Position numbers and translations under genes: made by a program. The notes under the pieces were generated by a model. It searched no databases, had not been told where the DNA came from, and saw only the letters and a list, made by a program, of their open reading frames with translations. Positions 1 through 9,848 of a stretch of 20,576 bases of DNA are shown piece after piece. The stretch covers positions 15,001-35,576 of the forward strand of contig JAHBMJ010003348.1 of assembly GCA_018398765.1 (NCBI GenBank), in the 5' to 3' direction. Position 1 is the stretch's first letter, and every line of letters starts with the position of its first letter. This DNA comes from Chromera velia (Eukaryota; Sar; Chromeraceae).

Positions 1-107
1 CGCATGGATGGAAAGGGAATTTTGCCGCTCTCTCGATCAGAAAGGAATTTCGGCTTCCAAAAGCATTGCAAGAACAAATGAGAGCTAGAAAAGGTAACAC
101 AAAACAA

Positions 108-958
108 TTAGAACCCACCGACGATGGAATTGTACAGGGTCACATTCAACTCCTTGATGTTTCGCTCCACCTCCCCGACTGTTCTCGGTATGGTATGAAT
201 TGGTTGCAGGACATATTAATATATGAAGACGCTAAGCAATATAAATGTGAAGACAAACGAGCAGCTAGGAGGGGGGGGAGGGGGGACGATCAATTGAAAG
301 CTCTGCTGGAGGAGAATTAAGCGAATGATGCTCTGGGTGCATTCAGAGGAGAAATAGCAGACAGATGAAAAAAAGCAATCTAGCAGACAGAGAGGCAGAG
401 GCTAAGAGAGAGAAAAGGGAAAATGTTCGGGGACTTCAAGTGACAAAACAAAAACGCACCTAGAGAAACAAGTCGCATGCACATGGAGACTCTGAAAGGC
501 AGCACTGGCTAGACAGGAGGTGACGAGAAGTCATACGGACTTTGTCCACTGTATGTGTGCATCCATCTCTCTCTCTCTCTCTCTCTGTGCGGGCGCGTGG
601 GTGGGTGTGATCCAGAAGCCATCGCTTTGCATGTCAATGTATAAATCTGCCTTCACCTGATTCTTCTCACGGACTTACTCATCTGATTCATCTGGGTCAT
701 CCCACTCTCTACTTCCCGGATGCGGTCGTCGTGCGTGTCGATCGCGCTGAGTAGGATTCCCGTCTCTCGAACCGACATGCCGGGGGTCGGAGAGGGCTGT
801 GGCGGGTTTGAGACCGATGGTTTTTTCTTCTTCGACGAGTCTGCTTGAGACTTCTGGGCGTCTGAAGCGACAGATGACGCACGCGCGCCCCATCTCTGTT
901 GCTGCATTGCCATCAGCTCTGCAGATGCGCGGACGGAAAGCAATTGCAAGCTCATTTC
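108..958 (-). CDS. Unrecognised protein, C-terminal two exons (partial, coiled-coil-like end)
   Basis: Two minus-strand exons fit together in phase: 958..679 (acceptor CAG before GAA, donor GTAAGT at 678-673, one base left over) and 178..108 (acceptor ACAG, stop TAA at 110-108). A slightly longer first exon beginning at 984 also keeps the frame. The first exon encodes a Ser/Lys/Pro-rich linker and then a heptad-like stretch (ILLSAIDTHDDRIREVES, then GMTQMNQM). The second adds GEVERNIKELNVTLYNSIV and ends GGF. The joined end looks like an amphipathic helix or coiled coil. The upstream intron carries, in the sense of this strand, a long (CTGT)n/(CTGC)n tract, as in better supported introns here. 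No family was recognised and upstream exons were not found, so the N-terminus is missing from this call. The second exon is the weaker of the two; its acceptor has a poor pyrimidine tract. Confidence 0.38.
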
Positions 959-1011
959 CTGTATCATTATGATTTTTTCCCAATCTTCACAGACAAACAA
1001 ATCGTGGCATT

Positions 1012-1048
<37 letters not shown>

Positions 1049-1102
1049 TATATGACAGACAGACAGACAGACAGACAGGCAGGCAGGCAGGCAGGCAGGC
1101 GG
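1012..1102. repeat. (ACAG)n then (GGCA)n tetranucleotide tract
   Basis: Tandem ACAG units, interrupted once near 1049-1053, grade into GGCA units. On the minus strand this reads (CTGC)n(CTGT)n, a pyrimidine-leaning tract directly 5' of the proposed acceptor of the minus-strand gene at 958. Confidence 0.95.
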
Positions 1103-2488
1103 CTCGTCACGACACAGAAGAATAGCAGGAAAGAACCAATAGACAGAAATGGGCACACAGACACCGGGCTGATCACCTCTCACCGCGTGTAGACGGCTGA
1201 GACAAAGCGACCGACTGAGAGACGCATAAGTAGATTCGTAGAGACACATGCATCCATACATGTGTGGGCGTATATGCAGTTTGAAAGCCACAGAAACATC
1301 TTCAGAAAGACAGATAGAGGTGCGGAACAGCAATCCGCCAGCCAAAAGGCCTTCTAGCCCTGAAACATATGAAGAGCTTTTAGACCCAACACGTGTGTTG
1401 CTTTGCAAGCAAGCAGTCATACATGTGTTGTTTCGATCGATCAATGGGAATGGGGGCATGCCAACGTCTATATGTTTGTGTACCCAAGGACAATAAACCC
1501 TTCAACACGAACCTTGCAGCGTCAGCTTCTCGTTTTTTGCATATCCTCCCCCTTGCTGCGCCATGGTTGAAAGCGTCCCTTCGCAGCGAGTTGACGGTTG
1601 TTATTTCCTGATTTTTGCCGCTTCTTCTGGGCCCCCCCTTTATCTGTTGAGCCTGATCTGCTTATGCACACTTTTCTTGTGGTCAACAGCTACATGTCTG
1701 TGGTGCATAAGGAAAAAACTGCAGCACAAAACAAGAGGTTGCAGCAACTTTTAAGGTCATCATTTCACAACGTAACATGTGTTGCTTGAATGTGCTTCCC
1801 GCTGTTCTGACATCAACTCCGCACGGCACGTGATCGACCAAAGAGGGATCTTCAACTCCGTTCAGCCTTTCCCTGTCCGCCTATTCAGCTTCCGTAATGA
1901 CGCATCTGCTTCAAGACCCGATCCGACGACTTCCTGTACCCGCGGTGGACCGTCTGCATGTGCATGTCACTTCAATTGCATGCATGGTTTGCCTTTTGGG
2001 GGCGGAGCTGGCACATGCTGGCTCCGGCCTGATTCCTCGGGCCCACACTCGGGCCCATGCACAATGATGCCGCATGCCAGGCCCGGCAGGCCGGGCCCGA
2101 GCTGCCGTCATCTGCCGCCCCTAGCCGTCGCATACACATACGGTTACATACCGTAAGACGAGACGAAACCATTTCTATCAACCCAGCCCTACCTCCAATC
2201 CAGAGACAATTTGTCTTTTTGCTAATCAGTGATGAGTAGTGATGAGAAACTATCAAAGTGGCTAGCAAAGTGGTTGCTCTTTCACAGAATATCTACGTTT
2301 CAAGGTTATAGCTACGACTTCTACCATTCTTTGTAGCTTTTACCTCCTTAGCAGTCTAGTAGCAGAATTAACTGTGTTTTTCATTTTTATTTTAGTTTTT
2401 TTTTTTTTGCATACATAAAAATTTAGAAGAGATATTTTTTTACAAGCTTGTGCTGCTTAAGGCTATATTTTGCATGCTTAGATAAAAA
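1103..2488. other. No supported gene; GC-rich hairpin inside
   Basis: No exon with convincing protein similarity or paired splice sites was seen on either strand. Upstream exons of the minus-strand gene may lie here but could not be placed. One GC hairpin is present at 2080-2097 (8-bp arms, 2-base loop) among repeated GGGCCC words between 2035 and 2100. Composition turns AT-rich from about 2300. Confidence 0.5.
2080..2097. repeat. Short GC-rich perfect hairpin
   Basis: Arms GGCCCGGC and GCCGGGCC are separated by AG. Nearby GGGCCC copies at 2039-2045 and 2050-2056 make the stretch rich in self-complementary words. No downstream gene or terminator role can be tied to it. Confidence 0.6.
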
Positions 2489-2496
2489 TAACAGAT
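2489..2496. repeat. Left 8-bp target-site duplication (TAACAGAT)
   Basis: TAACAGAT abuts the left terminal inverted repeat and is repeated exactly at 2742-2749 abutting the right one. Confidence 0.85.
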
Positions 2497-2741
2497 CTAG
2501 GCGACACACAGTGGTTAAAAAAAAAAAAAAAGAATAGACATATCAAAATTTTTTTTTTTTCTTTTTTTTTTTTTGTCTGACGGTCAAAGGTTTAAGCAAA
2601 CTTAGCAAAGGTAGGTTTTGTAGTTAGATGTGTTTTTGTTATATGTTTAGCACTTCCAATAAAATAATGAAAAAAAAAATAAAAAAGATTCGGCTTCTCA
2701 AAATTTTTTTTTTCTTTTTTTTATCACTGTGCGTCGCCTAG
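2497..2741. mobile_element. Non-autonomous inverted-repeat DNA transposon (MITE), 245 bp
   Basis: The left end starts CTAGGCGACACACAGTG (2497-2513). The right end, read on the other strand, starts CTAGGCGACGCACAGTG (2741-2725), so 16 of 17 bases match. Both ends then run into A-rich sequence reading inward, which gives a longer imperfect terminal repeat. A perfect 8-bp direct repeat, TAACAGAT, flanks the element. The interior is about 200 bp of A and T homopolymer runs with no open reading frame, so mobilisation would need a transposase from elsewhere. An 8-bp duplication is typical of hAT, and also of P and some Merlin-like elements. The CTAGGCGAC end is not a terminal sequence I can assign to a named family. 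Confidence 0.85.
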
Positions 2742-2749
2742 TAACAGAT
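2742..2749. repeat. Right 8-bp target-site duplication (TAACAGAT)
   Basis: Exact copy of 2489-2496, directly following the right inverted repeat. Confidence 0.85.
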
Positions 2750-3452
2750 TCGGCATTTGAGGCAAAACCCAATCCTTTCTACATAAATCCGTATCCCAAT
2801 ATATCCCAATAAAATCTATTTAATACATACTTCAATTTGGAGCCTTAAACATCTTACTATTAAGACCATAATAATATGTTTTAATGAAATTGAATGAATC
2901 CTAATTTATATCTCGACATTTGATCATTTGAAATTGAACAATGCGTCTGCAACGAGTTTTTTCTAGAGTTTTTTTGTTTAACAGACAAACAAGTTGTCTG
3001 TACCTCGGATAGCGCAGCTGTACCTGGTGATGAATCCTGGCAGAAGCCAGCCTCGATCGCTAGGTCGATCGTCGGCGGGGATTCGTCACAAATAGTCGCA
3101 AAGGCATGCAGAAAGGCCTAGACCCGCCGCCCGAATTCAGCTGTCTCTGAGAACGAGCCAAAAAACTTTCTCCATGCGAATAGCAATACAAAAAGAAGAC
3201 CTCTTCTTCTCCCCGCCCGCCTTTCTAGCCGCCCTTCTTTTCACTGGGCAATCGATCTTCGGCAGTACATCCGTTTGTTTCTCTTCTGAAATTACCAGAA
3301 GATAAAACTTCCTTCCTCCATCAGAAGTTCCAGAACAGCAATAATCGATGGATGCCCATTTGATCTTATGGACGCTTGCGTTTTTTCTTCACTCACTGCT
3401 CACCCAAGGGCGTTAAGACTCAGTGCGTTTGTGCACGTCTACCTTGCATGTT

Positions 3453-3514
3453 TCTCTGTCTGTCTGTCTGCCTGTCTGTCTGTCTGTCTATCTGTCTGCC
3501 TGTCTGTCTGTCTG
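3453..3514. repeat. (TCTG)n microsatellite with CCTG and TCTA variants
   Basis: About fifteen tandem tetranucleotides. It lies outside any coding exon, downstream of the stop of the minus-strand phosphatase gene. Confidence 0.95.
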
Positions 3515-3575
3515 GCTCTCACCAAATAGCTGAACATGTAGTCGCTCCAACAGAAAGCGAAGATGACAAAAGGAT

Positions 3576-3600
3576 GGAAGGAAGGAAGGAAGGAAGGAAG
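3576..3600. repeat. (GGAA)n microsatellite
   Basis: Six tandem GGAA units, non-coding, about 150 bp beyond the stop codon of the minus-strand gene. Confidence 0.95.
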
Positions 3601-3752
3601 CTTGCAGACTCACTCACCCTTCTCAATCATATTTGTCTGCACTGCCCCACTGCTCCAACCCCGCCCCTCCCTCCCACCCCACCCCACAAAAAAAGAAGAT
3701 CGCTCGGCACCCTTAATTATCACCCCAGCGTCCCCCCCCCGCTCTTCTCAAT

Positions 3753-4663
3753 TCACCCCATCTTGGCCACCTCGTCCTTCCAGTCTCTGTGGTCCTTCGA
3801 AGTCACGTCCTCCAAAGTCGCCACCTTCCGAAGGTAACGTGCAAGCGCGACCAACTCGATGTCCGTCTGCCTCTTGGCCATCCTGCGTGCACACTCACGT
3901 CGATCCACGGTAATTCTGGTTGAGAGGAGAAAAATGAGCAGGCAGGCGGACAGGTTGACTGACTTTTTGGGGGAAGCGGGGAAGAAACAGAAAAAGAGAA
4001 TAGCTCCATTTCCTTCCTTTACTTTAAACCCAGCATGCCCTCTCTACTCCCTCCTTCCTTCCTTCTGCTCTGGACAACCGCAAAGAAAGTTAAATAATGA
4101 CCGGTGGATGCATGGAAGAGAAGACAGAGGACAGAAAACCAGGCAGGCAGGCAGGCAGGCAGGTCCCCCTCCCTCCCTTCCTCCCTACCTGTATGAGGAG
4201 ACCTTGACCCCGTTCTTCGGGTTCATCGCGAAGTTCCTCGACAGATCGTCGATGTGCAAAGTGTTGTGAGGGCCCCAGACGGGAAACTTCGACCAGATGA
4301 TCTCAAGGGCCTTCACCTGAGGGATGGGTGGATGCATCAACGCATCCATCCATCCATCCATCAATTCATCCTCTCGGTCAGTCGGCCAGTTAGAGGGAGA
4401 GAACAGGGAGAAGAAACCAAAAGTTGCAGGAAAGTCGTCAGCGAAAGACACAAAGGAAGGAAGGAATGAGGGAAGGAGGGAAGGGGAAAGAAGGAACCGA
4501 AGACAGCAAATGGAAAGAAACCAAGAGAGGCAGAATGACAGACATACGGAAGAGAAAGTTGCGCGTTGTGAACAAGATAAAATGTGCTAAAAAAGGAGGG
4601 GAGAGCTATGAGAAAAAAAAAAAACAGAGGTGTGAGGTCAGCAGGCTGGGATAGCAGCTCAAG

Positions 4664-4701
<38 letters not shown>

Positions 4702-4731
4702 AAGAAAGAAAACAAAGAAAGAAAGGAAGAA

Positions 4732-4772
<41 letters not shown>

Positions 4773-5433
4773 TCGATCAACATGCAGACGATGGAACAAA
4801 ATGAAAAAAAACCAACCCCCCGCGTACCTCATGCTGCCTCTGAGATCCGTCCTTCTGCCGCGAGGAGACTGTGAACATTGAAGACCTGCATATGCGCACA
4901 AATAGATTCCTCCCCCGTAAGTACCCTCCCTGTCTACGTATCTACACTCAGAGCCCCCCATCATTTGTCCATCCCCCCCCCCACCCATCCATCGGTGTCC
5001 CTTTCCTGCTTTCGTCTCTTTGCCCACCTCACAGCAACCACTCAAAGAAGGCCGGGCGTACTCTCGCAGAAGGAAGAACCACAATTGGTCGGTCATCCAT
5101 CCATCCATCCCACGCGACCCAGGAAGGACTATCAATCCGTAGACGACGACAAGAAAAAGAAGCGAGCCACGAATTCAATCAAGCAGACCCACCCATGCAC
5201 CGACCCAGCGACCAACAAAACGACCCACCGATCCATCACGAAGGAGAGTCTGTAGTTGGAGTTCGTCAGGAACCCCAGTTCTGTGCACTTCATCTCCACC
5301 CACTTCCAGTGCGTCTGGCTCCACACACACAGGTCAAACCACTCGTAGACCGTTGTCATGAACTCCTCGAGGTAAGGCCGTTTCAGATGCTCCACACTCT
5401 CTGCAAACATAGATCATCGTGTTTCCATTTCAG

Positions 5434-5527
<94 letters not shown>

Positions 5528-6562
5528 ATAACAAAAAAAAGCCCTGGCTGGTACCTCGTACCTGTCTGCGGGCGTGCCGATGAGCATGAACTGGTTTTTC
5601 TTCTTGAACTGGAGGAGCGGTAGGAGATCAGCATCCGTGGGATTTCCCTTCCCTCCTACTGTGACGCCAATCAGCTTCTGCGATTAGCGAAAGAGAAGAA
5701 AGAGTAAAGCAAGAGGGGGGGGTGAAATTTCTGGACCCCCCTCTGTACTAACACTGGAGTCACTGCAGGTTCGAGAAAAAGGTTTTGCACGGCCTGGGAA
5801 TGCACATGTTGCGTCTCCATGGGGAGGGGGATCCTTCCATGACTCATAGATGAACAACGGGAGCTGGCCAAAGCCCAATCCTTCAGTGCACTTGCCAGCT
5901 ACCTTGACAGGAAGCACCAGTTGCAACCCCCCCTCCTCCGGGTTTGCTGCCTGAGAAAAATTGACTCGACAAGCAATTGGTGGAGCAAAACATACCCAAG
6001 ACCACCAACCCCAAAACACTCACAACAAGTCTGAGAGTCAACCTGAAGAAAGAGATCAGAAAGGAAAACAACAACTCCAACAATGGACTGACTGACTGAC
6101 TTGTCGTGCAATTGGAATGTTGACTTCCGCCTCTATTTTCATCTTCAAGTCGTTGAACGTGAATGTCTCAAAGTCAGCCGGACAGAAAGTAAACGTCAGC
6201 GCCCTCTTACCCCACATGGCTGTGAGGACAACCAACTCCTCTTCTTCCTGTCCCTGCTGTTCGACCACCAGAGCAGAAGGAGAAAGAGGAACACCGGAAT
6301 CGCTTCCCGCGGCTGCCGCAGCAGCTGCTGCAGCGTTGTTGGTAGTGCTGGAAGAGGAAGACGCTGAAGCCGCAGCGGCAGCACTTCCCTCGTGCTTCTG
6401 CTCCTGTTGCGAAACAGGAGGAGTGGACTCCTCTTTCGTCTCCTCTGCGTTGGCCATCAAGATGTCCTCCTGTGTGGGTGCTCTCGATCTCCTTCCCTCC
6501 ACTTCCATATCGACAGCTGTGGACTCGCCTGAGATGCCGTTTTCTGAGGGCGAGGACGCCAT
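3753..6562 (-). CDS. UBLCP1-like: UBLCP1-like proteasome phosphatase (Ubl + FCP/HAD), catalytic exon missing
   Basis: Six exons are supported: 6562..6101, 5677..5562, 5400..5229, 4885..4828, 4316..4189 and 3882..3753 (stop TGA 3755-3753). Exon 1 gives a low-complexity N-terminus of about 108 residues (poly-Ser, poly-Ala) and then a ubiquitin-like domain (LTAMWGKRALTF; IARQ joined to KLIGVTVGGKG; NQFMLIGT). Later exons give the FCP-type HAD fold: RPYLEEFM, VWSQTHWKWVEMK (motif II Ser), SFVMDRSSMFTV, VKALEIIWSKFP, then LHIDDLSRNFAMNPKNGVK (Asp-Asp motif IV). The last exon ends in two helices. In animals UBLCP1 is nuclear, binds the 26S proteasome through its Ubl and dephosphorylates it. All junctions agree in phase except 5562 to 5400. 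There the DxDxT nucleophile segment should lie, and the 161 bp between the exons contains only AC/AG repeats and short flanks. The start at 6562 is the first Met of the open frame. Confidence 0.9.
4141..4163. repeat. (AGGC)n microsatellite in intron
   Basis: Tandem AGGC units in the last intron of the minus-strand phosphatase gene. In the sense strand this is (GCCT)n, starting about 25 bases after the GTAGGG donor. Confidence 0.9.
4667..4769. repeat. Two (AG)n tracts with AAAG spacer repeats
   Basis: (AG)n at 4667-4697, AAAG/GAAG units, then (AG)n at 4735-4769, all within the intron between exons 4828 and 4316. The sense strand of the gene reads (CT)n. Confidence 0.95.
5401..5561 (-). other. 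Site of the missing phosphatase exon(s); suspected assembly collapse
   Basis: This interval separates two well matched exons of the UBLCP1-like gene but holds only a donor-side stub, (AG)n at 5465-5524 with an AAAG interruption, (AC)n at 5435-5464 and an acceptor. The upstream exon ends with two spare bases. The downstream exon begins with two bases of a split codon. They cannot be joined in frame, so at least one exon of length 3k+2 is missing. In other UBLCP1 proteins this position holds the linker after the Ubl domain and the DxDxT nucleophile motif, roughly 60-75 residues by my recollection of the human protein. The second spliced codon is probably Glu. Confidence 0.75.
6101..6562 (-). 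other. Exon 1 of the UBLCP1-like gene, with donor inside a GTCA repeat
   Basis: 154 codons in phase 0, ending in CGA CAA before the donor. The intron opens GTCAGTCAGTCAGTC on the sense strand, so the 5' splice site is the first unit of a tandem tetranucleotide. The join IPIARQ to KLIGV agrees with the UBLCP1 Ubl domain (RQKLLGLK in the human protein), which fixes the site. Confidence 0.85.
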
Positions 6563-7664
6563 GTTTTTCGTACGTCACTTGTGGTTGCGCGAGAGTCCGT
6601 CCCTCCCGTCTCGCAGCAAAAAGGAGTTAAACCTGTAGACCTTGCAATACCAAGTAGAGGCTAGAGACCTTCAGTCAGTTACTTTGGAAGATTCGACCGT
6701 GAAGATCCAGAGAAAGAGCAGACCAGAGAGTCGTGCCGAGGGACCAGGACAGGAAGACTATCAGCGAGACCGCTTTCCGTCTGTGCGGGCGCTGGCTATC
6801 AATTGATCTGTTGATTCTCGTTTGGACTACAGGACAATCAATCGGAACGAATCAAAGGAGAAAATTGAAGCGCATGCCTGAGCAGACAGCTATCGACAAA
6901 ACCGAATTTGTACTGTCGTCGGAGATCGAGAACGATGATTGATCGACACCAAGACTTCAGTCTGGTCGGAAGATGGCCGGAAGTTGAGCCGCCGAGGTAT
7001 CCACGCGAGCTTGTGGCGAATTAAGTGTTGTTCAACACACCAGGAAGCCCAGATTTCAAGGCACTCATCCGTTTGTTCGTGTTTTTTTCTCAGGGCACTA
7101 ACATATTGAAGTCCTCGATCGGATCGAAATCAAATTCAAAGGGCCCCAGAAAATTATTGATTCAAGAAAAAACTCAGCATCTTCAAAATTCTTAATAATG
7201 ATGATCATAGCGTGGCTAAGCGTGCGGCTTCCGAAAAACAGTGGCCATCCGTGGTTCTCCTCCATTAGCTAGGAAAAATCACAAAAAAAATCACCAAAAT
7301 GCCCATGCACGCAAAAGAAAAAAAGAAAAATGTGTGGCTGCATGAGGGAAAAAAAGTGAAATCTGTGCCATCATGTGCCATCCGCTATCATCCGCTTCTC
7401 AATCTTTCTCATGTTTTCTCCCATTGCAAGGCAAATCAAGGCGACCTCCGATCACGGAATCAAGGACTCCGACTAACTTGTTTCTTGCATTGACTTACAG
7501 CTCGACTGAAGCAGTTTGTGCACACGCACGCCAGTGACGTGATTTTGTGATCTTCTTCATTGGCGCGACATTCTGGCAACAACTGCACTTTGTTGATCTG
7601 CGACGGAAGACTGGAACCTACTTCGCACCTTTCTCTCCCGTCTGTACAAAACCTGAGAGAGAAA
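6563..7664. promoter_or_regulatory. 1.1-kb divergent spacer between UBLCP1-like and DEK-like genes
   Basis: The two genes are transcribed away from each other, so both promoters and 5' untranslated regions must lie here. No TATA-like or other core element could be pinned down. Short open frames (for example 6733-6942) show no family resemblance. A possible 3' splice site (CTTACAG at 7494-7500) could end an untranslated intron of the DEK-like gene. Confidence 0.5.
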
Positions 7665-9264
7665 ATGTCTGCTGAAGAAGTTGCCCCGGCTGCCGTCCCC
7701 ATGGAGGAGGAGCCTCCAAAAGTGGAAGAAGAGGAAGCGCAGGAGGAGGCTGCAGAGGCAAAACAAGAGGACCATGGAGGTTGGCCTCCTCAGCTCCAGA
7801 GAGCAAAAGTAAAACCGGCCTCGACCAGTAATCTCGATTGTCATGAATACGAAAGAGCTAGAAGCAAAGCCGCAGTGTACACTCCGCTCTCTGCCTGTCA
7901 TTGCAAGTTGGAAGGAACTCTGTATGCCCTCCTTTTCCTTTCACCCACTCGGAAATCCTGTCTGACCCTTTCGCTTCCTTCTCTCTTTGCTTCCTGGTAT
8001 CGCTCTGACGGTGTTGCCATCCGCACCTTTTCCATGATCCCGTTCGACTTTTCTTGCTTTGTATCTGCTTAGGGGCCTTCTTGCCTTCGTGTAAGACTCG
8101 TGCAGTGGTTTTGGCATCAGTGTGTCGTTCCTTCCGCTGAAACATGCATGACAAACCTCGATCGTTTCCCTGAATTTCCCTGTGGAGTGTTTCCGGAAGT
8201 GCGAGTGAGTGTACAACTGTCCGTCCCAACCCGTACGAACGCGATCCATCCGACTGTGCTCCCGTGATTGTACATTCCTACCAGCTGTATGTCTGATTAG
8301 TTTGCGGTGTACATGAATGTGTTTGCCGCCGTGTGCTGCTCGCAGAGGACGCGGTGGACTCCAAGAAGAGGAAGAGAGGAGGGGCTGCTGCTGCTGCTGC
8401 TGCTGTTGCTGCTGCAGGAGCCGCAGGGGTCAGTGAGTGGGTGTGCGTGGGGTCGCTGGCTGGAGAAAGAACAAATTGCGGGAGATAGAAAAGGAATCCA
8501 AAACCACACTTTGCCCCTTTGAATCAAAAGACAACGATCAGGGTGCTTCTTTCTCTCGTTCTCTATCTCTTTCCATCTGGACGTCATATGCTTGCTTGAT
8601 GGGAATCCGACAGGGGCACATGAAAGAAAACCCTGAGGCTGTCACGTTCGAATCAAGCAAGTGTATACATCTGGTTTGTCTTTCTGCTCCGACTCTCTGC
8701 CGCCTGATGGTCCCAAGCTTCTTTGGGCCCTCTTGACTTTGATTGCAGGAAGTTCGCCGATCTGGTCGTGAGAGGAAAGCGGTCCGTCCGTCCGTCTGTT
8801 GGTGGTAGCATGGGGTGCGGACGAAAAAAGAAATGAGGGGGGCCCAGAAGGCATGCAGAGGAGTGAAGGGCAGTGCATGCTCAGCGAAGTGCTATTGTGA
8901 TCATTTTGCGAGACCTTATTGAATGTCACTAGACAGCGTCGCACTGCGAGTCTGCTTCTTGTGCTTTTTGTTGATTTTACGAAACCCTGCAGGGCTCTCG
9001 TCTCTCTGTCTGTGTGTGTCTTCACAGCATGTGTACCCATGCAGTTTGGCTGGTTCAGCGGTGCAACTTCCCGTGTCCTCGGTTGCCTTGCCCTTGTTCC
9101 TTTCCATCCATATTTCATCTCTGTGCCTCTTCATTTCACCTCCCTCTGCCCTGCATGCATGCATGATCCATGCATGCATGCAGGTGACTTTCTACAAAAC
9201 CGAAATTGCGGCGCCGAAAGAGAAGAAGAAAGTGGAGGTCGGTCAGATGGCGAACTCTTCTTTC

Positions 9265-9297
<33 letters not shown>

Positions 9298-9813
9298 TTC
9301 GTTCCTCCTCGCAATCGATCGCTCTCACGTGAGAGATTTTCGTCTTCTCTCGTCTTGCTCCCTTGATTTCCCTTCTTCTATCCTTCCATAACATATGCCT
9401 TGTTCATCTTATTTACTGACTGCATCATGGGAGGGAGGGAGGGAAGGAAGCGTCTTCCAATTTCCCCCCCCAACAGTTTGTTTGAAGGAAGGGGCTGCAT
9501 GAGCGGGGGGGGTTGGTGCTCATGGGATGGTTGGTGCGTCACAACACCAACCAAGCGGATTCCAACGTTGTGTTTTGTTTCTCTCATAAACTATAGATCT
9601 CTCTGACGTTTTGTATTCACATTAATTCTCGCTGCCTGGCTGCCTGGGTGCCCGGCTGCTTCCTTGTAGGGATCCGGAGAGGAACTCGGACAGCTCCCGA
9701 AGGTGAAGGACATGCTCGCAAAGAAGCCGGTGGACTCTGAAGTCCTCAAGAAAATCCACAGAGTGATCCTGGGGGTCGGTCGGTCTGTCTGTCTGTCTGT
9801 TGGTTCTCTCTCT

Positions 9814-9848
<35 letters not shown>

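Larger units (their letters stand above)
2750..3752. other. Spacer 3' of the UBLCP1-like gene, no gene seen
   Basis: The first part is AT-rich and continues the island around the transposon. From about 3000 composition returns to normal, with two repeat tracts: TCTG-type at 3453-3514 and (GGAA)n at 3576-3600. An imperfect inverted repeat (GTGATGAATCC near 3027 against GTGACGAATCC read on the opposite strand near 3090) encloses CGATCG words. The 3' untranslated region of the minus-strand gene should occupy the right end. Confidence 0.5.

Noticed and set aside
679-958. Syntaxin-type SNARE motif suggested by HDDRIREVESGM
   Set aside because: The pattern fits the first turns of a Qa-SNARE motif, but the in-phase continuation lacks the central Gln layer and there is no transmembrane segment before the stop.
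1012-1102. CRISPR array or satellite
   Set aside because: It is a simple tetranucleotide run without spacers; the same holds for all other tandem tracts here.
3001-3090. Possible tRNA-like fold around GATCGCTAGGTCGATC
   Set aside because: No T-arm GTTCRANNC, acceptor pairing or anticodon arm could be assembled.
4653-5134. Long open frames of Leu/Ser or Arg/Glu repeats on both strands
   Set aside because: They are translations of (CT)n/(AG)n and CTTT tracts inside introns and overlap real exons in other frames.
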